A DNA stretch of 38,072 nucleotides. Origin: an uncultured Lachnospiraceae bacterium. GTDB taxonomy: Bacteria > Bacillota > Clostridia > Lachnospirales > Lachnospiraceae. Position 1 is the stretch's first letter. Every line of letters starts with the position of its first letter. The stretch spans positions 1 through 38,072 of the forward strand of contig CAMNEB010000008.1 in the NCBI GenBank assembly GCA_946536155.1, in the 5' to 3' direction. Under the pieces are notes generated by a model that did not search any database, was not told where the DNA came from, and saw only the letters and a program-made list of their open reading frames with translations. The position numbers were made by a program, and so were the translations under genes. Below, in pieces: positions 8,313 to 16,919 of this stretch.

Positions 8313-10900
8313 GGATAATGGCAAAACTTACCCTCAGACACCTGAGGGAAAACATGAAACGTACCGTGGTCACTATTCTTGGAATAGTTATGGCTGCTGC
8401 ACTGATCACGGCCATACTTCTCGGCGCGTTTTCGGCATTCAGATTCTTCGGTACCGTAGAGATGCGGTTAAACGGCTATATTCATGCCATATGCTACAAA
8501 GAGGACGAAGATACATTTAAGGCTTTAAAGGAAGAACCCCGCATAGACTCTGTCGGGCTTGCGGATAACGATCCCCGTATAAGCGGAATAAGACTCGGAA
8601 GCGGCAGCGAAGAAAGGTTCAGAGTCGGAAATATCCTTCACGGCGATACGGGATATCTGACAGCCAAGGTCACGGGTGAATATGAGGGAACTCTTCCCGC
8701 TTCTTCATCGGAGATCGCGGTGGAGCAGAAGTTCCTGGACGATAACGGGCTGAACCTGTCGGTCGGCGATACTCTTACCTTCGAAGAAGGAAACAGATAT
8801 TCATATGATGAAGACGGCGAGGTGACATACTGGGCGGGAAATTACCGTTCCGAAGAGTCCTTTGAAACTCTGGACACCGTAACCTGTACCGTCACGGCAG
8901 TTCTGCACGGAAACCTTCCCACCCGCGGATATGATGTACTGCGCGGTCTTGATGAGGGGTATTATCCGGATACGGATGATGCGGTGATCACCTTTACCCT
9001 GAAAAAATGCGACCATACGGCAACCACCCAGGTAAGGGACATAATAAGCTTATACGGGCTTGAGCACTGCAGTATGAACACCGAGTATTTTATCTCCTGT
9101 TTTTCATTTGAAAAGGGAGCGGGCGGTTTTGGTCCCTTCTTTTCCGTGATGCTGATCGGACTTGCGATCGTTGTGGCAACCTCCGTCGTCCTGATAGTCA
9201 ATTCATTCGGAATGTCACTTAATGAGAGAATGAGATATCTCGGGATGCTCTCGAGTGTCGGAGCTACCGGTAAGCAGAAGAGATTCTCCGTATATTTTGA
9301 GGGCTTTGTCCTGGGGATAATAGGAATTCCCCTGGGACTGACCGCCGGTATCATCGGAACAAAGATCACCCTTCTCGTTCTCGGATCCAAAATGATCGAG
9401 GCCGGAATGGTCAGCGGAACGGAAGGCTGGAAGGGCGGGATACCTCTTTCACTGAGCCCCGCTGCGGTGATCGCCGTTATCGCAGTTTCGAGTTTTACGA
9501 TCCTGATATCCCTGCTTGCGCCTTCCGTAAGAGCATCAAAGATCATGCCGATAGATGCGCTGAGACAGACCAATACGGTCAGGGTCAGGGCGGGAAGTCT
9601 CCGGACAAATCCGCTCGTACGCAGGATCCTTGGATATGAAGGGGAACTGGCGCTTAAAAATATCAAGAGGAACGGAATGAAATCCAGAGTCATTTCTTTT
9701 TCCGTCACCGTATCGGTCATTCTGTTCCTGACCATAGATTATTTCTGTGAAACCGTGGATAAGGTAAATAAATATGATTATGATTCGCCTTATCAGGTCA
9801 CGGCATCCTGCTATTACGACCGGAAAGATATTCTGATCAAAGATCTGGCCGGAATAGACAGTATCAAAGATATGTATATATGTGATTTTATCGTCTTCAG
9901 ATTCAGGCCTCAGGTCAGACCTGACGGTGAAACGGAAGATACCGTACTTGCCAATGCTTCGATAACGGATCCTTCTTTCAGAACAGATGATTACAAAGGA
10001 CTTGATATATCCGCCATGGCAGCTGTGGTGATAGATGACGATGATTTCAGAAAGATCCTGTCCGAAAACGGATTGCCGGAAGACAGATATTTCGGTGATA
10101 CGCTCAGGGGGCTTTTGATGAATTCATATTTTCACAAGAAGGGCGACAGACCTGTATTTAATGAGAGTATCATAGGCAGATCTCTTTATTACGATGAGGC
10201 TATGGGAAATCCTCCCGCAATAGAGGTTGGTGCTCTGATCCCGTACAGAAGCGGAAACTATGCATATGATATTGTTCCGAAAGAGAGCTTTGCGCTGATC
10301 GTACCGGAATCCGTTTATTATAAGTGCGCTTCGGCGGTGCTCCCGGATGTAAGGCAGATCGTGTCGTTCGGAATCGAGACTGATGAACCGGAAAAAACGG
10401 AGCGGGCGATCGAGGAACTGTTCGCCTCGGGAAAATATGAGTACTACTACAGTTCGGATCTTACACAGTCCCTTATGATCATGAACACCGTCACACTCAT
10501 TCTTAAAGTGAGTATGTACGGATTCACCACGCTCCTTACACTGATCGCGGCGGCCAATATCATCAATACCATCTCAACGGGAATACTCCTTAGGAGAAAG
10601 GAATTTGCAATGTACAGATCCGTGGGAATGGATGAGCGCGGATTTAAGAAGATGATAAGGCTTGAGACATTTTTGTACGGCATCAAGGCTGTGCTCTTCG
10701 GCATTCCCGTATCGATACTTCTCTGTTACCTGATGTACAGCAGGATGGAGAGCCATCTGTTTGCATTCGTTCCCAATTACCGGATGTATCCGCTTGTGAT
10801 CGCCGCGGTATTCGGTGTCATCGGTATCAGCATGCTGATGAGCATGAACAGGATAAAAAATGATGAGATAATAGATGTGCTTAAAGAAGATATCTGCTGA
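8309..10900 (+). CDS. ABC transporter permease, FtsX-like, two extracytoplasmic domains
   Basis: 863 aa; TM segments at N-terminus, about 275-410, about 455-480 and C-terminus; ATGA overlap (8309-8312) with the ATPase gene. Confidence 0.92.
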   Translation: MRIMAKLTLRHLRENMKRTVVTILGIVMAAALITAILLGAFSAFRFFGTVEMRLNGYIHAICYKEDEDTFKALKEEPRIDSVGLADNDPRISGIRLGSGSEERFRVGNILHGDTGYLTAKVTGEYEGTLPASSSEIAVEQKFLDDNGLNLSVGDTLTFEEGNRYSYDEDGEVTYWAGNYRSEESFETLDTVTCTVTAVLHGNLPTRGYDVLRGLDEGYYPDTDDAVITFTLKKCDHTATTQVRDIISLYGLEHCSMNTEYFISCFSFEKGAGGFGPFFSVMLIGLAIVVATSVVLIVNSFGMSLNERMRYLGMLSSVGATGKQKRFSVYFEGFVLGIIGIPLGLTAGIIGTKITLLVLGSKMIEAGMVSGTEGWKGGIPLSLSPAAVIAVIAVSSFTILISLLAPSVRASKIMPIDALRQTNTVRVRAGSLRTNPLVRRILGYEGELALKNIKRNGMKSRVISFSVTVSVILFLTIDYFCETVDKVNKYDYDSPYQVTASCYYDRKDILIKDLAGIDSIKDMYICDFIVFRFRPQVRPDGETEDTVLANASITDPSFRTDDYKGLDISAMAAVVIDDDDFRKILSENGLPEDRYFGDTLRGLLMNSYFHKKGDRPVFNESIIGRSLYYDEAMGNPPAIEVGALIPYRSGNYAYDIVPKESFALIVPESVYYKCASAVLPDVRQIVSFGIETDEPEKTERAIEELFASGKYEYYYSSDLTQSLMIMNTVTLILKVSMYGFTTLLTLIAAANIINTISTGILLRRKEFAMYRSVGMDERGFKKMIRLETFLYGIKAVLFGIPVSILLCYLMYSRMESHLFAFVPNYRMYPLVIAAVFGVIGISMLMSMNRIKNDEIIDVLKEDIC

Positions 10901-11108
10901 TGATTGACACCTTCTGTTATCCGTACAGGATCACGTCACAAAATATATCTTCTTCTGTGAAACCGTTTTTTATAGTATGATCATATGGAATCTGTGCCTG
11001 TCAGCTCAAAAATCCATGTGTTTTTGAAAGTAAAAATGCAGATTCCCCGGAAAATAAGATTAAATAACACACCATATGCAAGAGAGCATTCATTTTTTTC
11101 TGTGAGGT

Positions 11109-11447
11109 ATGGGTATCCGGGACCGGATCTTCATCCGGGGGACTGACGACAGGATGAGAAAAAGAGGGAAAGGGAAAACCGGCCGGGCTGCGGGCGCGGC
11201 AGGTCGTATCGGAAAGACATTAAAGATGATGAGTATACACAGGATAACGGATATTACCGAGGCGGATTTCGGATGCGAGGGTCATACGGACGGACCTCAT
11301 GCGCTCCTTATCTTTGAGGACGGCAGCAGGCGTGAGGTTTCCGAAAAGTGGATCTCTGAGAACGGGATCGAAGCAGGAAGCAGTGTACGTATCGAAGATG
11401 ATGACATATTCCCGTGCTTTTCATATAATGGAACGGATACAGACTGA
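11109..11447 (+). CDS. Small hypothetical protein (true start may be 11154 or 11226)
   Basis: Intact ORF whose C-terminal half (ITDITEADFGCEGHTDGPHALLIFEDGSRREVSEKWISENGIEAGSSVRIEDDDI) looks like a folded domain; N-terminus is low complexity. Confidence 0.55.
   Translation: MGIRDRIFIRGTDDRMRKRGKGKTGRAAGAAGRIGKTLKMMSIHRITDITEADFGCEGHTDGPHALLIFEDGSRREVSEKWISENGIEAGSSVRIEDDDIFPCFSYNGTDTD
11123..11138 (+). other. Hairpin CCGGAT-CTTC-ATCCGG
   Basis: Perfect 6-bp stem with tetraloop; overlaps the first codons of ORF 11109, supporting a later start. Confidence 0.4.
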
Positions 11448-11470
11448 GAAGAAAGCGGGAGTTTGATCGT

Positions 11471-12022
11471 ATGCTGTACATAATGAGACATGGAAAGACG
11501 GACTGGAACGGGCTTCACAAGCTGCAGGGAAGGACCGACATACCTTTGAATGAAGAGGGCCGCAGTATGGCAAGAAAGGCCCGTGATGAGTACAGGGATA
11601 TCAGGTTTGATATCTGCTTTTCATCGCCCTTAAAAAGGGCACTGGAGACAGCGGAGATCTTTCTGGACGGAAGAGATGTTCCGATAATTACCGATGACAG
11701 GCTTAAGGAAATGTCTTTCGGTGATTATGAAGGAGTCGAGAACTCGTTTGATATTCCCGGATGTCCGATCAATATTATTTTTCAGGATCCCGCATCCTAT
11801 AAGGGATCCGTGGGAGGGGCGGAGACATTTGAAGAACTGTTTGCCCGCGTTGACAGCTTCATTTCGGATAAGATCACTCCCGAATTAAACAGGGGCAGTG
11901 ATATACTCATAGTCGGACACGGGGCGCTCAATTCTGCATTTATCACCAGGATGAAACATCTTCCCGTATCGGAATTCTGGAGTAACGGACTCGAACAGTG
12001 CAGGCTTTTACAGCTGATATGA
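11471..12022 (+). CDS. Histidine phosphatase family protein (phosphoglycerate mutase-like)
   Basis: MLYIMRHGKTDWNGLHKLQGRTDIPLNEEGRSMA (RHG motif), FSSPLKRALETAEI, VGHGALNSAF. Confidence 0.92.
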   Translation: MLYIMRHGKTDWNGLHKLQGRTDIPLNEEGRSMARKARDEYRDIRFDICFSSPLKRALETAEIFLDGRDVPIITDDRLKEMSFGDYEGVENSFDIPGCPINIIFQDPASYKGSVGGAETFEELFARVDSFISDKITPELNRGSDILIVGHGALNSAFITRMKHLPVSEFWSNGLEQCRLLQLI

Positions 12023-12040
12023 TAAAAGAGGTATGAAAAA

Positions 12041-12538
12041 ATGGTTGGTTTGATAGTGGCAAGATCCGAAAATAATGTTATCGGCAAAAACGGACAGATC
12101 CCCTGGAGGATCAAGGGAGAACAGAAACAGTTCAAGGAACTTACGACGGGCAATATAGTTGTTATGGGAAGAAGATCGTATGAAGAGATCGGTCATCCCC
12201 TTCCCAACCGCAAGACCATAGTCGTGTCGAAAACAAAAAAATTCGAAGACGAGAATCTGACTACGGCAGGCTCCGTAAAGGAAGCGATAGAGATGGCCGG
12301 TGACCGTGATGTCTACATTGCGGGAGGATACGGACTGTACAGGGAAGCCATTCCCTTTGTCGATAAAATGTATATCACCGAGGTTCATACGGTGGTTGAA
12401 GACGGAGATGTTTTTTTCCCGGAATTTGATGAGAGCGAATTTGATGTGACGGAAGGCGAGACTCTCGGAGACGAGATAAAATATACGAGGACCGTTTACG
12501 TCAGGAAAACAGACGCTTCCGAAAAAACAGGCATCTGA
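12041..12538 (+). CDS. folA: Dihydrofolate reductase
   Basis: MVGLIVARSENNVIGKNGQIPWRIKGEQKQFKELTTGNIVVMGRRSYEEIGHPLPNRKTIVVS..., IAGGYGLYREAIPFVDKMYITEV. Confidence 0.93.
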   Translation: MVGLIVARSENNVIGKNGQIPWRIKGEQKQFKELTTGNIVVMGRRSYEEIGHPLPNRKTIVVSKTKKFEDENLTTAGSVKEAIEMAGDRDVYIAGGYGLYREAIPFVDKMYITEVHTVVEDGDVFFPEFDESEFDVTEGETLGDEIKYTRTVYVRKTDASEKTGI

Positions 12539-12628
12539 TAGTTTCTCCCCTGATTAGTCAATTCGGTACGGTTGTGATATCATCTATACAGACGGTATGA
12601 TCTCCCGGGGAGGGACAGGAGATGTAAT

Positions 12629-13336
12629 ATGATTTATTATGATCATTTACCTTTGGATGCGGACATATTGAAAGCGCTCCGTGAACTGTCGATCAACTAT
12701 GTGTTTCAGCCCATCTTTCAGGCTGACGGCAGGACCGTATTTGCCCATGAAGCCTTGATGAGACCGGTCGATATGACGGTTACCGAACTTATAGAGGATT
12801 ACAGAAAAAAAGACAAACTGCATGTACTTGAAGTGGCTACATTTTTCGGTGCCATGCAGGCATATTTCCTGAGGGGTTATCCCGAGAGAGTTTCCATTAA
12901 TTCATTTCCGTCGGACTGCATGAGGCCTGAAGAGGCGGATGCCTTTCTTGAGTATTTCGGTGAAGAGATTCGCGGCAGGATGATCATAGAAAATCTGGAA
13001 TATCCCTATTTTTCTCCCGAGCACTGGAAGGAAAAAAGCAGATCCGTCAGGTACATGGACAATCTGCTGGCAGTGGATGATTTCGGGACCGGTATCAACG
13101 ACCTTTCGATAACGGATACCATGGCGCCGGATATCGTAAAGCTGGACAAAGAGTTGATCTCAGGGATAGATCATCTGAAAGAAAAGCAGGATCTTGTCAG
13201 AGACCTGGTGCTGCGTTTTCATTCGAAGGGAGTGCTGGTCGTTGCCGAAGGTGTTGAAGAAAAGGGAGAATTTGAATATCTGGTGGGCGTTGGTGCGGAC
13301 CTTTATCAGGGATACTATCTGGCCCGTCCCGGCTGA
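12629..13336 (+). CDS. Stand-alone EAL-domain protein (putative c-di-GMP phosphodiesterase)
   Basis: FQPIFQADGRTVFAHEALMRP, SINSFPSD, VDDFGTGINDLSI, DIVKLDKELI, VAEGVEEKGEFEYL, DLYQGYYLARP. Confidence 0.88.
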   Translation: MIYYDHLPLDADILKALRELSINYVFQPIFQADGRTVFAHEALMRPVDMTVTELIEDYRKKDKLHVLEVATFFGAMQAYFLRGYPERVSINSFPSDCMRPEEADAFLEYFGEEIRGRMIIENLEYPYFSPEHWKEKSRSVRYMDNLLAVDDFGTGINDLSITDTMAPDIVKLDKELISGIDHLKEKQDLVRDLVLRFHSKGVLVVAEGVEEKGEFEYLVGVGADLYQGYYLARPG

Positions 13337-13362
13337 CGCAGTGCAAAGTACAGAACAGTCCT

Positions 13363-13405
13363 GAGGTGATGGTGCCCGGAGATCATCCGGCCGTCACCTC
13401 TTTTT
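13363..13405 (+). terminator. Rho-independent terminator after the EAL gene
   Basis: GAGGTGA...TCACCTC stem (13363-13369 / 13394-13400) followed by TTTTT. Confidence 0.8.
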
Positions 13406-13419
13406 ATTTCGGAGGGGCA

Positions 13420-13457
13420 TTTTTTGCAGCTTGCCTTCATTTTTTTGCAGCTTACCT
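13420..13457 (+). repeat. Two direct repeats TTTTTTGCAGCTTRCCT, 21-bp period; candidate LytTR binding sites
   Basis: TTTTTTGCAGCTTGCCT (13420-13436) and TTTTTTGCAGCTTACCT (13441-13457), upstream of LytTR gene and of a possible TTGCGG-N17-TATCTT promoter. Confidence 0.7.
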
Positions 13458-13524
13458 CAGATTGCGGGACAGATCTGATTTACATATCTTATCATTGCAT
13501 CATCAAAGAGAAAGGAGGCCTTCA

Positions 13525-13962
13525 ATGAAGGTAAATGTAGAGATTTCCGCCGAATACAGAGAGCCGTATGCGGTGATCTATACGGACAGGCTGACAGATG
13601 ATGTTCAGCGGATGATAGACGTATTCGGCATGAACGAAACTCCCATAACCGCCCTGCAGAATGAAGAGGAATTGATAGTTCTTCAGCCGGGGGACATATA
13701 CATGGTCAGGGTGGAGGACGGTGACACAATGATCTATTGTGAAAAAAATTCTTACCGTTCCCGTAAGAGACTCTATGAGATCGCGGGACAGCTGGGAAAA
13801 CAGTTCATGCAGATATCAAAATCAACGCTTGTAAATCTGTCATACATGGACAGCATAGAACCCGGATTCAGCGGGACTCTTTTGCTCAAGCTCAAGAACG
13901 GATGCAAGGATTATGTGTCGAGAACATATCTTCCGGGATTTAAAAAATATCTTGGATTATAG
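13525..13962 (+). CDS. LytTR-family DNA-binding transcriptional regulator (no receiver domain)
   Basis: MKVNVEISAEYREPYAVIYTDRLTDD..., GQLGKQFMQISKSTLVNLSYMDSIEPGFSGTLLLKLKNGCKDYVSRTYLPGFKKYLGL; AAAGGAGG RBS upstream of 13525. Confidence 0.92.
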   Translation: MKVNVEISAEYREPYAVIYTDRLTDDVQRMIDVFGMNETPITALQNEEELIVLQPGDIYMVRVEDGDTMIYCEKNSYRSRKRLYEIAGQLGKQFMQISKSTLVNLSYMDSIEPGFSGTLLLKLKNGCKDYVSRTYLPGFKKYLGL

Positions 13963-13974
13963 GAGGTAAGAGAA

Positions 13975-14415
13975 ATGAAAAAGTACGCTGCAGATCTTGT
14001 TAAGAGCACAGTCATAAGCATAGGAATGTCACTGACCATTTTCTGTCTGATAGGTGTCATATTTGACATCATCTACAAAGGGAATTTCAGCATGGAAGGG
14101 TACAGATTCACCAAGATGATCGTTGCATGCATCTTCACCGGACTGGGATTCGGAGTTCCCACCGTTGTTTATCACAGTGAGAATATCCCCATGCCCGTCA
14201 AGGTGCTGATCCATATGGGGATCGGCTGCACGGTCTATACCATCGCGGGATTCGCAGTGGGCTGGATCGGAGGATCTGCCCCGGCTATCAGGGTTATCGG
14301 TATAGTTGCGATACAGCTGTCGGTGGCTTTCGTCATCTGGGCAGTATTCATGAGACACTATAAAAAAGAAGCCGAAGAGTTAAATGAAAGGATCAGATCC
14401 GGGAAAAACAAATAA
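13975..14415 (+). CDS. DUF3021 domain-containing membrane protein
   Basis: Four hydrophobic helices, STVISIGMSLTIFCLIGVIFDIIY...; immediately downstream of LytTR, the usual pairing for DUF3021. Confidence 0.85.
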   Translation: MKKYAADLVKSTVISIGMSLTIFCLIGVIFDIIYKGNFSMEGYRFTKMIVACIFTGLGFGVPTVVYHSENIPMPVKVLIHMGIGCTVYTIAGFAVGWIGGSAPAIRVIGIVAIQLSVAFVIWAVFMRHYKKEAEELNERIRSGKNK

Positions 14416-14458
14416 CTTCCCTGCCGGAAGACCCGGCAGAAAAAGATCTTTACCGCAG

Positions 14459-14491
14459 AATACAGGGGCCCTCGAGCTCCTGTATTTTTAT
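14459..14491 (+). terminator. Putative Rho-independent terminator
   Basis: AATACAGGGG...CTCCTGTATTTTTATT. Confidence 0.65.
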
Positions 14492-14518
14492 TGACAAAAA
14501 ACAGAACTTAACCTAAAC

Positions 14519-14550
14519 TCATAAAAGTGAGAGATATCTCACTTTTATGA
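14519..14550. promoter_or_regulatory. 32-bp operator-like palindrome TCATAAAAGTGAGA-GATA-TCTCACTTTTATGA just after TTGACA (14491)-N17-TAAACT
   Basis: Perfect 14-bp arms; reverse complement of the left arm equals the right arm. Confidence 0.85.
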
Positions 14551-15164
14551 AAAGGAGCGGGATGAGCACAAAAAAACGGATAAAAGACGGAGAGATAGTC
14601 CAGGATAGAGCACGGATGACCAGGGAAAAACTGTTTGTTTCTGCGCTCGGACTTTATATAAAAAAAGGCTACCATAACACGACAGTGGATGAGATAGCGG
14701 AAAATGCGGGACTCTCAACCGGCATAGCCTACAGGTATTTTAAGAACAAAAAAGAGCTCCTTCTTGCCACGCTAGAATACTGCTTTCTGCATGTGGGAGA
14801 ACTTACTGGAACATCCGGAGACGATCTGTATGAAGATGATCTTGAGTCGGTGCTGTCCGCCTTTGAAAAGCTTCACGAAGAAAACAGGGATTTCCATGAA
14901 GAACTTGAGGGATTAAGGCACAGTGACGAGGATGTCAGAAAGCTCTATGAAGGCTTTGCCTCAAAGGCCCTTTCGGAGCTTTATGATAATCTTCCCGGGG
15001 ATATGAAGAATAAGCCTCATTCATGGGAAAAGCTGCACATCTCCATAGGACTTATGGAAAATTACTGTCATGCATATATGGATCATGCGCTCGAAAAAAA
15101 GGAACTTTCCTATATGCGCAAAGAGGTCCTGAAGATAGTGAGAAGACTGATGACGGAGGACTGA
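14547..15164 (+). CDS. TetR/AcrR-family transcriptional regulator (probable start 14562)
   Basis: TREKLFVSALGLYIKKGYHNTTVDEIAENAGLSTGIAYRYFKNKKELLLATLEY. AAGGAG lies just before ATG 14562. Confidence 0.92.
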   Translation: MKRSGMSTKKRIKDGEIVQDRARMTREKLFVSALGLYIKKGYHNTTVDEIAENAGLSTGIAYRYFKNKKELLLATLEYCFLHVGELTGTSGDDLYEDDLESVLSAFEKLHEENRDFHEELEGLRHSDEDVRKLYEGFASKALSELYDNLPGDMKNKPHSWEKLHISIGLMENYCHAYMDHALEKKELSYMRKEVLKIVRRLMTED

Positions 15165-15165
15165 T

Positions 15166-15933
15166 ATGACTTTTGAAGAGTTCGGAACTGAAAATGAAAA
15201 GACACTGATGCTGCTTCCGGGTACCTGCTGTGACTGGCAGACGAATTTCGGAACGGTTTTTGATGCACTCTCTGCAAAGTACCGGCTGATATGCGTAAAT
15301 TATGACGGCTTTGACGGAAGCGGTAAGATCTTTCCCGACATGATCACCGTAACGGAGAAGATCGAAAGATATATAATCGAAGAACACGGCGGAAGACTGG
15401 ATGCGGCACTGGGTTCATCCCTCGGATCGAGCTTTGTCGGACAGCTGATACAGCGTAAAAGAGTGCATATCGATCACGGGATATTCGGAAGCCCGGATCT
15501 CGACCAGAGCGGGAAGGTGGCCGCAAAGCTTCAGTCAATGCTGGTCGTGCCGCTCCTTACGAGTTTTACGAAAAATGAGAAAAAACAGAAAAAGACTAAG
15601 GAACTCCTTAAAAAGACTTTTCTCATGAATGATGAGACGGCAGGGAAATTTATGGACTGTTTTTCAAAGTTCAGTCCGGAGTCCATAAAGAATGAGTATT
15701 ATACGGACCTGCTCACACATCTTGAGGACGATATATATGTTGAGCACACAAAAGCTCATTTTATCTATGCAAACAAAATGGGAGAGAAGTATTTAAAGCG
15801 TTACAGAAGATATTTTCACGATCCCGATATCAGGGAGTTTGACATGCAGCACGAGCAGTGGCTCTTCGGAGAAGAAAAATATGCCGCTCCGGTTCTTGAA
15901 GCCATAGATGAATTCATGAATATGCCTGTTTAG
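15166..15933 (+). CDS. Alpha/beta hydrolase
   Basis: TLMLLPGTCCDWQTNFGTVFDALSAKYRLICVNYDGFDGSG, nucleophile-type GSSLGSS. Confidence 0.78.
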   Translation: MTFEEFGTENEKTLMLLPGTCCDWQTNFGTVFDALSAKYRLICVNYDGFDGSGKIFPDMITVTEKIERYIIEEHGGRLDAALGSSLGSSFVGQLIQRKRVHIDHGIFGSPDLDQSGKVAAKLQSMLVVPLLTSFTKNEKKQKKTKELLKKTFLMNDETAGKFMDCFSKFSPESIKNEYYTDLLTHLEDDIYVEHTKAHFIYANKMGEKYLKRYRRYFHDPDIREFDMQHEQWLFGEEKYAAPVLEAIDEFMNMPV

Positions 15934-15944
15934 GAGGGACACTT

Positions 15945-16811
15945 ATGAGGCTTTATACCATAGAGACAGAAGGAATTGAAAAGGCTGCCGCCGGGGGCAG
16001 GAACGGAATGCTCTTTACGGTTGATTCCATGGGCATTTGCGTAAAGGATATGAATGAGCTCATAAACCGCTTCGATGAGCTCAGTCCGAAGATGACCGCA
16101 TTCCTTGAAAGCGCCGGGGAGAAGGATGCGGTGAGATCCCCATACAGGATCAAGGCTCCGATTCCCGTGCCTTTGCAGGACATCATATGCCTGGGAGTCA
16201 ATTACAGAGAGCATATGGAGGAGACGAAGGATGTGATCGATTTTTCCGACAAGACCGATGCGGTGTATTTTTCAAAAAGAGTAAACCGTGCAAACGATCC
16301 GGACGGCATCATCCCGGTCTATGATTTTGTCGACAGCACGGACTATGAGGCGGAGCTGGGAGTCATCATAAAAAAGGATGCTCTGAATGTGGATACCGGA
16401 GACGCAGCTGATCACATACTCGGTTATACGATCATAAATGACATCAGTGCCAGAAATCTCCAGTTTAAGCATAAGCAGTGGTACCGTGGCAAGAGCCTTG
16501 ACGGATATACTCCCATGGGACCCTGCATCGTAACGGCGGATGAGCTTGGAGACATACACAATCTTGATATTTCATGTTATGTGAACGGGGAGAAGAGGCA
16601 GTCGAGCAATACGGGATATATGATCACGACCGTGGAGGAAGCGGTCTCTGAATTATCTCGTGGTATGGTGCTGAAGGCAGGTACCGTCATATCCACCGGA
16701 ACCCCGGGCGGAGTCGCAATGGGCATGAAGCCTCCCGTATATCTGAAAAAGGGGGATGTCATAAGATGCGAGATCAAAGGTATAGGATGCCTTGAAAATA
16801 CCATGGGATAA
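15945..16811 (+). CDS. Fumarylacetoacetate hydrolase (FAH) family protein
   Basis: PLQDIICLGVNYREHMEET..., DYEAELGVIIKKDALNVDTGDAADHILGYTIINDISARNLQ, LDGYTPMGPCIVTADELGD, GTVISTGTPGGVAMGMKPPVYLKKGDVIRCEI. Confidence 0.93.
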   Translation: MRLYTIETEGIEKAAAGGRNGMLFTVDSMGICVKDMNELINRFDELSPKMTAFLESAGEKDAVRSPYRIKAPIPVPLQDIICLGVNYREHMEETKDVIDFSDKTDAVYFSKRVNRANDPDGIIPVYDFVDSTDYEAELGVIIKKDALNVDTGDAADHILGYTIINDISARNLQFKHKQWYRGKSLDGYTPMGPCIVTADELGDIHNLDISCYVNGEKRQSSNTGYMITTVEEAVSELSRGMVLKAGTVISTGTPGGVAMGMKPPVYLKKGDVIRCEIKGIGCLENTMG

Positions 16812-16867
16812 AAGAACGCCTTATAGGGATATCTTTTATGGTCTGCCTGCTGTAAAATAGCAGGTAT

Positions 16868-16895
16868 ATGAAGCATGCGGGAGAGCCTGCTTCAT
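16868..16895. promoter_or_regulatory. Dyad ATGAAGCA-N12-TGCTTCAT in the GH27 leader
   Basis: 8-bp perfect arms; just upstream another dyad CCTGCT-GTAAAAT-AGCAGG (16846-16864). Confidence 0.45.
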
Positions 16896-16919
16896 GCGTA
16901 AATACTGCAGGAGGATCTG

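Noticed and set aside
7563-8324. 253-aa minus-strand ORF
   Set aside because: Fully antisense to a clear ABC ATPase with all motifs; no recognisable domain, typical shadow ORF.
14421-14439. Stem CTGCCGG-AAGAC-CCGGCAG after DUF3021
   Set aside because: Good hairpin but no following T-run on the plus strand; the better terminator is at 14459-14491.
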